A DNA stretch of 64,000 nucleotides. It comes from Colletotrichum lupini (lineage: Eukaryota > Ascomycota > Sordariomycetes > Glomerellales > Glomerellaceae). The notes beneath the pieces were generated by a model, which did no database searches, was not told the DNA's origin, and was given only the letters and a program-made list of their open reading frames with translations. This document shows positions 48,758 through 59,233 of this stretch, piece after piece. The position numbers and the translations under genes are program-made. Position 1 is the first letter of the stretch; each line of letters starts with the position of its first letter. The DNA is taken from assembly GCF_023278565.1 (NCBI RefSeq), contig NC_064672.1, positions 1,984,001 through 2,048,000 of the forward strand, read 5' to 3'.

Positions 48758-49990
48758 GACGCAGGATTACAGTTGCGCTTCCAATGACAACTAACTACGT
48801 AGTACGAGATCAGGTACAAAAATGGCGGAAACGCGAGAACAGATCAGATTCCAGCCGCTCCATGAGTCGCGCCCGTGGGGTGTTTTGTAGAACCCTACCA
48901 CGCCTGAGGACCAGGTTACCACCCCCGCAGCTCGGCAAGTTATGAAATGTTGGTGCTTTAGTTCTACGCCTCTGTGCAGTGCGTGCTGGCTCTTCTCTCG
49001 CCCGGCTCCGTCTTAGTGTGCGGCACAGCTGCATAGTGTGCATAAAAAACCAAGTCTCCTTCCCGATTAGTCTTCCTGCCGCGGTTGGTGGAGGGTATCG
49101 AGCACGCGCACGGCACACCGAGACCTCGTGCCGCTCAGCTCCTCCCGAACGTCTGGTTTCGGTACAGTCCCTCGGACCGTTTGGTTCTTGACATAGGTTC
49201 TTGTATTACCTAGTCGTCCTCAAGCCGGTCAGCCGTATCACAATGAGGTCTTCTTCCTGGTCAAGCGGCGCAACTCTCGTTTAAGTGTATTGATCAATTG
49301 CTGCTTCCTGAGATGGCATTGAGGCGTGGAACCTATTGTCAAATGTGAATTCTTCCAGAGACAATACTCAACTCCGGAATCAATTGAAAGTCCATGGTAC
49401 GATTTGGTAAACCAAGTTGCGCCAGAATAAAGCTCCAGAGACGCATGCTCAAGGGTACCCTGCAGGTCGCTTCGGACCGGAGAACCCGAAGCTCCGGAAT
49501 CGATTCCGGTGGGTAGTTAAACGAGGAATCTTTGGCTAACAAAGACGGCACTGTGGCTCCGCTAGATCTCCCACCGGGTTATTCTTTTGTGCAAGCAAGA
49601 CAGAATGACCGGCAGCCGCTAATGCTTTTGTGCAATACTTTACATGTGTTAACGCCATAGAATCTAGAAGGGGTATTCACGCCCGATTATCGCTATGTGA
49701 TAAGTTATTTACATGACTTCAGCCAAATCGTACTAGAATATCTGGCAACTTTATTGTTGAAAACATTGGAAAATCAAGTATGTGTAGCCGATATCACGAG
49801 TGGGCTCAGGGCCGAAGACGTCTGTCTCTTGGCTATGGAAGATCTCCACCTACTAAAGATGATGATGCTCTAAATCGGTTAGTGAAGTAAGCTATCGTTT
49901 ACTAAGGCCGGTCGAACCGTGGTGTAGGACCAGAGCTAAATTATCTGTGAGTAACTACTTAGTAAGAAGGGCTATAGAGATCGAACTAGC
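48758..49990. other. Island between the two retroelements: promoter side of methyltransferase B
   Basis: About 1.2 kb of normal base composition caught between two AT-rich blocks. It would hold the promoter of methyltransferase B and the original flank of the second element. No gene is supported. The last 120 bp before the second element become AT-richer and may be part of another element fragment. Confidence 0.4.
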
Positions 49991-50199
49991 TTACTATTAG
50001 ATTAGAAATCTAATTCGACCGCGGTATATAGCCGACTGCGCAGGGGCTAATTAGGGGCCCTATTTATAATTATTATAGCTAGCCTAACCTACGGTTAGAA
50101 CCTCCTTTTTATACCTATTACGTAAATATTTAAATAGTTTAATTAATCTCTTCGTTAACTATAGTTTAAACTAACTACTCTATAATAGGAATACTAATA
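49991..50199 (+). repeat. 5' LTR of Copia element 2
   Basis: 209 bp, gap-free against 56821-57029. The first four bases may be flank and not LTR, since one mismatch there is a transversion. Confidence 0.85.
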
Positions 50200-52199
50200 C
50201 TAATTAGTAATTAAATTCTATTATTATAAATCGGTAAGGTATCTTATTATGTAAAAGAGACGACTTCTTAATATTATATAGGATAAGAGATTCGTATTAA
50301 TTAACCTTATAAAAATAAATAAAAAAAGAGGCGATTCTCGAATACCGCACGGAATTAAGTAATTATAGCCCTTTACTACTTACGAGAGGTTAATATTTAT
50401 TATATTAAACTACGTTAATTAACGGAACTACTTAAGTAACTAGCTTTTTACTATCGCCCCGAGTAGCTTTTTTACTAAACGACTTTTCTATAGCCGGCCC
50501 GCGATTAAAAATTAACTAGTTAAATTAATAAAAGTACGGTATAAAAGAGCACTGCGCGATTAAAAAAGGGGATTTTTAAACGTAAATATTCTTATTTAAT
50601 AATAAAAGTAACCCTATAAGAGTTATTAAATTAAGAGATCTACGGTATATAGGAAAGTTTATTATTACGAGGATTTTATAAGTATAACCTTAAGCCCGCG
50701 ATTTAAACAACCTCTTTATAGCTCCCTTAACTACCCCCCGGGTATTACTTAGGAATATAGTATAGGGGACGGTTTAACGAGGGAGGAGGGGATTTAGAGG
50801 CCTTAATAATATTAAGCTAAGAGTATTACGGGTCTCGGAGATTAATTTAAAAAAAAGGTAGCTACTTTAAAATAGTCCTACGACCTCTTACTAAAGTTAT
50901 TATTAACCTAAGAAAAGGCTAAAAAGACGAGGATTTAAAAAGAAAAGAAAAGAATCCTTTAGAAGGTTACTAAAGGGCTTTTTTTTTATACTAGCTCTTA
51001 GCGTGAGATTACTAATTTTAAAAAATTAACTAAAAAAGCTATTTAGAGATTATAAAGAGTACGAGGCTTAAGAAGTTAGAAATATATAGGATAGTAGAAA
51101 TTAATAATTAATAAAGATCCTAAGATTAATTACTATATCTTCTTATAGTAATATAAACGTCTACCGCTATTATTATTAAAAAGAACTACTAAAACCTACC
51201 CTTTTATACTAAATAAAAAAGAGGATCTTAATAAGTACAATAGCTAGCGATTTAAAAAAGTAGTAATAATTATTAAAAATAGTAAAAATAAGAATAGTAG
51301 CGAGATAGTAAGAAGAAGTGGGAATCTTTTAGACCTTAATAAATTCGTTAAATAGTAAAAGTACGGATTTATTATAATTAGCGCGCGGATTAAATATATT
51401 CTTATTAAGATTAAATACGCTAGCGATTATTAATACGGGTATAAGCTAGAGTACGACCCTTAGCGAGTTAAGGTAAAAAAGAAGAGGACGAAACCCGATC
51501 CTAAATAAAATCCTAATCCCTTATAGGTAGGTAAATATTAACCCGGATTATTAGGGGACGTAGATATATAGAATTGCGGATTAGCTTAATAGTAAGTAAA
51601 TTAACGTAATATTAATCTATTTAACTAAGGTTTATAAGAAAAAGGGGCTATAGGGGTAACCCCTATTTTATAAGATCGCAAACGACCTTAGTTATTAACT
51701 AGATAAATAGTTCGCGAGCACAAGCCTAGGAATTATAAAAGTAGTTAATAAATTCCTCTACGAGCGAGGGGTATTATTAGCGTAATTATAATTATAAAAA
51801 CTATACGAAATACTAATAACGATAATTATAGAGGAGGAATTCGTACTATAAAACTAGGTATAGGTTAATAAAGTATATAATTGCTTTTACGAATTTAGAA
51901 AAAGGGTAAACGACCTAGATTTCCTCTTTATAATTACTAACGGAAATCTATCGTTATAAAAGGATATACCGGAGTAAAATATAGTACTAAAAGTACGATA
52001 ATCGATAATTCTACCTATTTTAATTTATAACTTATTACCGCTACTAATATAAAATTCGGCGCCGATTAGTTAATAAAAAAAGAAATAAACGACCTAAAGT
52101 TATTAATAATACGCAATAACGCAAGGATTATATATAAATACCGAAAATCTAATAATAAATACGAGGTAATTTATAAACCTTAAGAAGATCTTCTTGAAA

Positions 52200-53000
52200 G
52201 GAAAATTATACTCTGGGGGGAAGTATAAGGTCTTATAAAAAACCCTAACGATATTTTATAATTACTACGAAAAAGTCGGAATTAGGGAATACTAGTACTA
52301 TTTAGTAATTAATATCGTACTTATAAGTAAAGCCTTTAATTACTATTACGAAGCGGTACGTAATCTCGATTAAAACGACTTTCTTAATATAATTAACGTA
52401 ATCCGAAGCTGCTTCGAGACTTATAATAAGAACCTAGAGCTCCTATTTAAACTACGAGCGATTTCTTTTATATTTATAACTAGGATAATAGAGGGTAAAT
52501 TATAAGTAAAGATCCTTAAAGAGCTTATTAATTAAATTAATAAGCTAGTAAAAACCTAGCTAAATAAGGGGATAAATAAGTAAAAAGTCGGATATTTTTA
52601 TACCGTAATATAGCGTATATTAAAAATAAAAATAACCCTATACTAAGTACTTAAAGACTACGAGACGCTCTACTCGAGGCTAAGATCTAGCTTTAATATT
52701 AAAACGAGAATATTATATTAAACCTACCTTTAAGTATACGACGGCCCTTATTAATAATATTAAGTCGATCGAACGTATAATAAGAAAGGAAAAGAGGCTA
52801 GATACAGTAATTACTAATAAAGAGGCCTAAATTCGTTAAATAAGTAGAGATTTAACTTATGGGTAGGGTAATAAAAGAGGTAATACTATATTTATAAAAA
52901 GGATAGATATTAGTTAAGTAACTACTCCGAGGAAGAGCGTACTAAATCGTACGAATAATATAAAAAGTCGAGGGTAGTAAATAGTAAAACTAGCCCTCGT
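52200..53000 (+). pseudogene. Decayed Copia gag with zinc-knuckle relic
   Basis: The segment includes INVIRSCFETYNKNLELLF-like sequence and, near 52.88 kb, YKKDRYWLSNYSEEERTKSY, reminiscent of fungal Copia Gag and its zinc knuckle with Cys/His codons mutated. It has multiple stops. Confidence 0.6.
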
Positions 53001-53879
53001 TAGTTTAACTAATTCCTTGTTATATATAAGGGTAGATCCGGGGGTATAGAACTTAGTAATAATAGTTAAAATAGCGGCTTAAAGTATATACCCCCTATAA
53101 GAGATTTAGAAAATAAAAAAGATCTTACTCCCTATATTAACGAATTAGATTACGACGAAATCGACGATATTAACTACTCTTTTTTCGTCCCGTTAGCCTC
53201 TAGAGGATATACGAGGCTAAATAAATAGAGGGTAGTAAAAGCTCTTAATAAATAAGCTTTTATTTACGGATAGTAAGGGAAGGTCCCTTAAATAATAGAT
53301 ACGGAGGCGGCTAAAAGGGCGAATTTAATAATACCGAAGCCCATTCTCTTAATAATTAAAGAGAAGATACTATTTTTTTTAATATTTAAAAAAAAGGAAT
53401 ATAGTACTAAGCAAATCTAGGGGTAGCTAGAGGGGTCCTTTTTATATTACTTAGATCCCTTAAATACTAAGCTTATATAAGTATTTTATACGAGCGAAAA
53501 GTACGGCCTAGACGATTTTTATAAAATTATCTTAGATACTAAGGTATTATAATAATTAACTAAAAGAAAAGGGTAATTTTAAGCGCTATAAAAGATCGCA
53601 CTAATAACGCTTAATACGTTAATAATAAGTATTACGAAGATTAGTTTTAGCCTAAGTAAGGAAATTATTACCCTAGGTATAGTAAAAATAAAGACGTACT
53701 TCGGAACGATAACTTTTTATATTTTACTTATTAATACCCTATTTCTCTTATATTTAAAAAATATAGATCGACTAGGTATTATATTTAATAATATAAAGAA
53801 TAGAATCTTTAGTAATAAGTACTTTAAGATAGTCGAACGACGATAGGGGTATGCGTTTATAAAGCTTACTAACGATACG

Positions 53880-54560
53880 AAGTTAATTAATTACTTAACG
53901 AAAAGTAAGCTTAGAAAACTATATTAGAGATTTAGGTACCCGTCGGTTACGAAGCTATATAACCTTTTAAAGTAATTAAGTAATAATAATATCGAAATAG
54001 GGGCGCTAGAGTAGTTAATAAAAATATATTACTAATACTAAATAAATACGCAAAGCCTACGTAGATTTAAGTTTAAATTACGTAATAAGCTTAACTTTAA
54101 CTAGGAAATCGTCGTTAATATTTTTTATTTAAATAGTCAGCTAGTACTATATATAATTAACGTAGCTATATCTTTTTAAATAGGGCAATTCTTCTAGGAT
54201 CTATAAGTAAAAATAGTATAAGTAGCCCTATAAAAAAGCTAGATTAATATATACTAAGGACTACTAAATAGCATTAGAACCGACGCTAGTACTAGCTTTA
54301 AGTTAGTAAAATTTAGGGATAATATAACGGCCTATAGTATATAGCTAAAAGTCGTACCCGTTAAAGCGTACTATAGTATTAAAAAAATAAAAAGGGCATA
54401 CTAATAGTTAAAAAGGGCGTTTAGAATTATTAAAAAAGAAAATCCGGATTTTATTAATAACGAATGCCTCTAGATAGTACTTAAATACTATAATAATACT
54501 ATAGGGCCTAACGGACTTATATTAACGCTATTAGTATTTAGAGCATATTTAAGAACGACC
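53880..54560 (+). pseudogene. Decayed Copia gag-pre-integrase and integrase
   Basis: Starts with YPSVTKLYNLLK and INTQSLRRFKFKLR, the typical gag-pre-integrase/zinc-binding layout, followed by an integrase core fragment with RTDASTSFK and KVVPVKAYYSI. Broken by stops. Confidence 0.7.
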
Positions 54561-55099
54561 TTAGCCTTATTACTATTACTAGGTATAAGCTAACGAGCTT
54601 AAGTAATTAAAAAAGTAATATAAGCACTGCGCAAGGTAAGTATAAGAAAATAAGTTAACGAAGTAATTACTATACGCAATAGGCCTAATATAAGGGATAA
54701 TCTAGATATACTACTAAATTCGGATATATAAGTATAGTACGAAATTACTTAATAATAAGCTAAGCTATATAAGTTAATTTCCGTTAACGAGCGCTCTTAT
54801 ATAGTTATAAGAGATTACGACTAGCTACTCGAAGTATTAATTATAGTAGTTAGACCGTACTATATAGATCTTAACGAGGTAATTTCTAACTTATAAAAAG
54901 AAAAAGAGCTAGGGGAAACTATATAACCCGCGGTAGAGGTATAAAAGATTATCCTTAATAAAATCGTCGTAGTAATACTAATAAATAATAAAAAAGAGGA
55001 AATTGCTAAAAGGGCACTAATACTACTAATAAGACGTTATAGAAAACTACGATAATAAGCCCTAACGCGGTAATTTATTACTAATAACGAGGTAATTAA

Positions 55100-56100
55100 T
55101 ACTTTTTATATAATAATAAAAAAAGCCGATTTCGAGCTAGCGGTTAAACTACGTAAAAAAGGCGTAATTATAACTATTAAAAAGCCGTATAAGGGATTAG
55201 ATCTTATTAAAGTAAACACTTTTTATAATCGAGGGGTCTATTGATTTATCCTATATAACCTAAAAAAATATATAAACCTCTATATATTTAAATTATAAAT
55301 AGTTTATAAGATTAAAAAAAAAGGAATACCCTAGCCGTATAAAAAGTCTAGATACGTAATTTAGGGGTATAGCGACGTTAAAAAAGCGACGCTACTTATA
55401 TAATTACTTACTATATAGCGCTATAGCTAACGATTAATAATAATACTAATAGTATCGCTACGGAAAAAGGGATACGAGATTTAGAGCCGTAATATTACCT
55501 AGGCCTATACCTAATTAGCCACAGGGCTTATAAAAAAAATCCTAGCCTATTTACTAAAGGAAATAGCTAGTAAGTACTTAAAAAGCACGATTATTAAAGT
55601 ACTTAAGCTACTATATAAGCTCGTAAAATTAGGCACTTATTAATAGGCTACTTACTACGATTTTTATATTAATTAACTATTAATAGTTACTTTTATATAC
55701 GACCTATACTTATTAATCGTAAAGTACGAAGGTAACTAATTTAGGATCGTCGGAATATAGACTAATAATATATTAGGCCTATCCGATATTAATTTTATAA
55801 AAAAGGAGGATAAGGAGCTTTAAAAAGCGGGCTTCGTAATAAAGCTAAAAGAGGTCTTTATAATAAATACCCCCCTAGTATTTAACGGCGGGATTTTTAT
55901 AATTAAAAAGGAAACTGTTATTTTTTAATAAAAGGGGTAGGGTGAGAAGATTAACTTCGTTAATTTAAACGTAATTAACGTTAAGAAGCGGTATAAGGCT
56001 AAGCTTACGTAAGGGGTATATATTATAAATATTTATTAACCCGAGGTAATTTTTAATTACGCTAAGGTAGTATAAGCTATAAATCTAATTAAATAAGATA
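55100..56100 (+). pseudogene. Decayed Copia reverse transcriptase
   Basis: Contains a GYSDVKKATLL block, KGYEI and SRNIT, then KVLKLLYKLVKLGTY and YDLYLLIVKYEG, in the order of a fungal Copia RT. It has multiple stops. Confidence 0.72.
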
Positions 56101-56239
56101 TTAAAATACTTAATAAGTAGCTTAAGTAGTAGTAAACGAATCTTAATTAAGGTCTTATTTACTACCCGATCGACCTTACGATTAATAAGCTCTACGTTTT
56201 TATTAATAAGTTATTTACGAATAATAACGACCTTATTTC

Positions 56240-56700
56240 GTAATTAAGGTATATTATTATCCTAGTTAACGAGAGTATAAGTAAGAGCGAATTTACTATA
56301 TATAGTAATATAATCTATTACTCGTTAATTAAAAATAAGTAAGTAATAAGAAATATACTAGTATTAGAGGTTTATAGTATAATTAATAGCGTTAACCTCT
56401 CCTATGCGATTTTAATAACGCTAAGGAAAATTACTAATCGAATTAGCCTTTTACTTATTTTAATAGTTATTTATACCGATTTTTATTTATTATACGAATA
56501 CTTTATTAAATTAGGAATAACGAAAGAAAAGAGGTTTATAATCGATATTATAGCCCTTAGGTAATCGTACGAAAGGCGCGAAATACTCGAGATTTATTAA
56601 ATTAATAATAAAAATAACCTCGTAAACGCTTTTATAAAAGTAATATTAAATAAGGGATTAAAGTAATTTATAAGTAGTAGAAAAGTTAATATATAAATAG
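56240..56700 (+). pseudogene. Decayed Copia RNase H
   Basis: YTDFYLLYEYFIKLG (from about 56472) followed by RFIIDIIALR and SYERREILEIY matches the C-terminal RNase H of fungal Copia polyproteins. Confidence 0.75.
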
Positions 56701-56820
56701 AGGGATAGGTTATACGAAAAGAGTAGAAAAAAGGGGGAAAAGGAGACGACTTAGTAAACGGGCCCGAGGTCGAATTATATCTCTAACCGTAGTAGTTAAA
56801 TCGATAAAAAAAAGAGAAAG

Positions 56821-57029
56821 TTAGTATCGGATTAGAAATCTAATTTAACTACGGTATATAGCTAACTACGCAGGGGCTAATTAGGGGCCCTATTTATAAT
56901 TATTATAGCTAGCCTAACCTACGGTTAGAACCTCCTTTTTATACCTACTACGCAAATATTTAGATAGTTCAATTAATCTCTTCGTTAACTACGGTTCGAA
57001 CTAACTACCCTGTAATAGGAATACTAACA
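56821..57029 (+). repeat. 3' LTR of Copia element 2
   Basis: 209 bp ending ATACTAACA. It terminates six bases from the stop codon of the dihydropyrimidinase gene, which is on the opposite strand. Confidence 0.88.
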
Positions 57030-57035
57030 CCTACA

Positions 57036-58699
57036 TCATTTCATCGGCAATGGCTGGAACTCATTCACCCATTGATTCCTCGGCTTGCTCAATGTGCTCT
57101 TTCCACGCCGCAAAAAATCGCCATATCCCATATCGCTGACAATACCGCTACTATCGCGGTCCCAAACCACTTTGCCTCGCAAAATGGTATAACGCGGCCA
57201 ATTGTTAAACTTCATCCCTTCGAAAGGCGAGTAATCGATATCATGATGCAACATCGAGTTCTCCAAGACAAACGGCTCCATCTTTGCTGAGCCCGTCCCG
57301 CCGCTGGCAGCAACTTGCTCAATCGTTGGATACCAGATTACAAAGTCGGCATCATATCCTGCGGCAATCGCCCCCTTCGTGTCTCCCAACCCGTAAAGCT
57401 TTGCCGGGTTCGTCGCCGTGACCTCGACAAACTTCTGTGGCGTCACTCTACCCGTTAACACGCCGCCCTCGAATAGCAGCGGTAGTCGTGTCTCAACGCC
57501 GGGAAGCCCGTTGGGAACCTGGTCGTACCTCATCAAGCCATCTTCCTTGCCCAATCCCGCCTTTTTGCCTTCAGGGTGATCATATTTACTCGGCGCGTGA
57601 TCTGAGCTGAAGGTCGTAAACGTCCCATTGGCAATACCAGCCCACATGGCGTCCAAATCCATGCGGTCCTCACGTAATGGCGGACTGCAGATATGCTTCG
57701 CGCCGGAGAAGCCATCAGTGGCCGGATGAGACGGCTTCAGGGCATCGGCTGTGAGATAGAGGTAGTGGGGGCACGTCTCCGCGTGAATTGGCAGGAGCCT
57801 TGTCTGCGCGCTCCTGACGTGCGCGGTGGAGGTCTTGGAAGACATGTGGACGATGAGAATGGGGATATCAGAGAGCTCAGCAAGGGCGATAATGCGGTAC
57901 GTTGCTTCATCTTCGGCGATGTTGGGCCGGCTGATGGCGTGATAGTACGGCGCAGTGAGTTTCTGCTCTGCAAGGCGTGCCGTGATCCAGGTGATCATGT
58001 CGCTGTTTTCAGCGTGCACCATGGTTGTCATGCCTAGGTTCCTCGTAGCCATCATGACATCTAGGATCTCGCCGTCTTTGAGCTGCAAGGGCTCGTAGGT
58101 CATGTAGAGCTTCACGGAGGTGATGCTCTCGCTGACAAAGAATGGAAGTTCATCGCGAAGGATGGTGGGGGTCGGGTTTGGGAGAATGATGTGAAAACCG
58201 TAGTCGCAGTATGACTTCCCTCGGGAGCGTGAGTGATAGTCATCTACGACTGGGTGAAGAGACTGATGGGTGCGTTCCTGTGTAGCAAAGGCAATAATCG
58301 TTGTTGTGCCTCCTGCAATCGCTGATCGAGTGCCGGTCTCAAAGTTGTCTCCTGTTGGAGAGTTGTCCTGATACTGGTTTAGACAAGGGAGTTCTGTTTG
58401 GAAACTGAATACAACATTTTCTTACCTGATCAAGGTGTACATGGGAATCCACGCCGCCCGGCATGACGAAGCCATGTTGTGCATCTATCACTGTCTTGGC
58501 CGAGAAAAGAGACTTGAGATCCTGGCCTACAGCTAAGATCTTGCCGTCGCGAACCACAATATCTTGTCTCACGTGGACATCAGATGCCGTTACCTATTTT
58601 GTTTCTCCATCAGTCATTTTGCCGATGGGGCCCTCGCTACAACATGATTCATGTAGTACTCACCACTGTGGCATTCTCAATGATGAGATCAACCTCCAT
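57036..58699 (-). CDS. Dihydropyrimidinase / D-hydantoinase
   Basis: A protein of about 511 residues from exons 58699-58664, 58593-58426 and 58367-57036, all phase 0. The start is ATG 58699 (MEVDLIIENATVV). It is a cyclic-amidohydrolase metalloenzyme that opens hydantoin or dihydropyrimidine rings to N-carbamoyl amino acids. Metal ligands are all visible: H63-x-H65 (HVH), carboxylated K154 in SVKLYM, H186 in MVHAEN, H242 in IVHMSS, and D324 in SSDHAPS. DNSPTGDNFETGTRSAIAGG is the family block after the second splice. It is divergent from a carbamoylase/racemase fusion, which favours a hydantoinase role over simple reductive pyrimidine degradation. A retroelement LTR lies six bases past its stop codon, so its 3' UTR must use LTR sequence. 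Confidence 0.93.
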
Positions 58700-59233
58700 G
58701 TCGCTTTACCTTAGTGTGCTATGACAGCAGAAGAGTCTCAGTATGCTAAAAGCGATTTTTGTGAGACTCAACCAACGACAAACTTCGCTTCGGGAAATTC
58801 GTAGAGTTTTTTCAACCTGTCCTCGAGTTTCCCTTGACACCATACGGAGTATCTACAGAGTCATTAACAACATCTACACTGGGTGTAGACTTGATAACGC
58901 TGTTCCTGCGAAGAATAAATAGGCCTATCTGAGATAAAGATAGGCAGCCACGGCAAACTACCCGACGGCCTATCGGCGCTTATCGCCCACAATTTAGACT
59001 ACCTTAGGGAGCTGCAGGGAATAGGACGGACGATACGGAGCACTGCACGCTGATCTCAATGCATGAGGGGTAGACCCAGCACTACTTTGTGGGAGATTCG
59101 GAGAAGAGCTCAACGACTTCTCGTGGCGAAAAGAATAAGTTTGGACTGAAGTTTGCATAGCGGCAGTGAAAAGAGGGAATGTGATAACATAGCAACTTGA
59201 CAACTGCACAAGAAAAACAGGAAGTCAGCGGCA
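58700..59233. promoter_or_regulatory. Divergent promoter of hydantoinase and carbamoylase-racemase, rich in GATA and CGG sites
   Basis: A 534-bp shared promoter. Three HGATAR sites crowd into 19 bp (58925-58943: CTATCT, AGATAA, AGATAG), with further GATA sites at 58892-58897 and about 58970-58985. These are the binding motif of AreA/NIT2-type nitrogen regulators. A perfect 7-bp inverted repeat, TCTACAC-TGG-GTGTAGA, lies at 58873-58889. CCG-A-CGG at 58962-58968 has the form of a Zn2Cys6 half-site pair. The neighbouring Zn2Cys6 gene is a candidate specific regulator. Binding is inferred, not shown. Confidence 0.6.
58873..58889. promoter_or_regulatory. Perfect inverted repeat, candidate operator
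   Basis: TCTACAC and GTGTAGA separated by TGG, about 175 bp upstream of the hydantoinase start and 345 bp upstream of the fusion gene. Confidence 0.45.

Larger units (their letters stand above)
49991..57029 (+). mobile_element. Ty1/Copia LTR retrotransposon 2, RIP-degraded
   Basis: An element of about 7.04 kb with 209-bp direct LTRs ending GGAATACTAACA (right) and GGAATACTAATA (left). Plus-strand relics in Copia order: gag with a zinc-knuckle-like block (about 52.2-53.0 kb), a protease-like segment, gag-pre-integrase and integrase (about 53.9-54.5 kb), reverse transcriptase (about 55.1-56.1 kb), and RNase H (about 56.2-56.7 kb, containing YTDFYLLYEYFIKLG). A purine tract AAAAGAGAAAG sits just before the right LTR. 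All frames are broken and CA/TG are depleted. It is unrelated in sequence to element 1. Its exact left end is uncertain by a few bases and I see no target duplication. Roughly 2 kb at its 5' end (50.2-52.2 kb) is unassigned. Confidence 0.9.

Noticed and set aside
49887..49994. Possible MITE bounded by GTAAGCTA and TAGCTTAC
   Set aside because: Only eight bases match, there is no target duplication, and no second copy is seen in the window.
38455..57029. A single large AT-rich isochore or centromere fragment
   Set aside because: Clear LTR pairs, target duplication, TA-flanked inverted repeats and ordered Copia domains explain most of it as three transposons.
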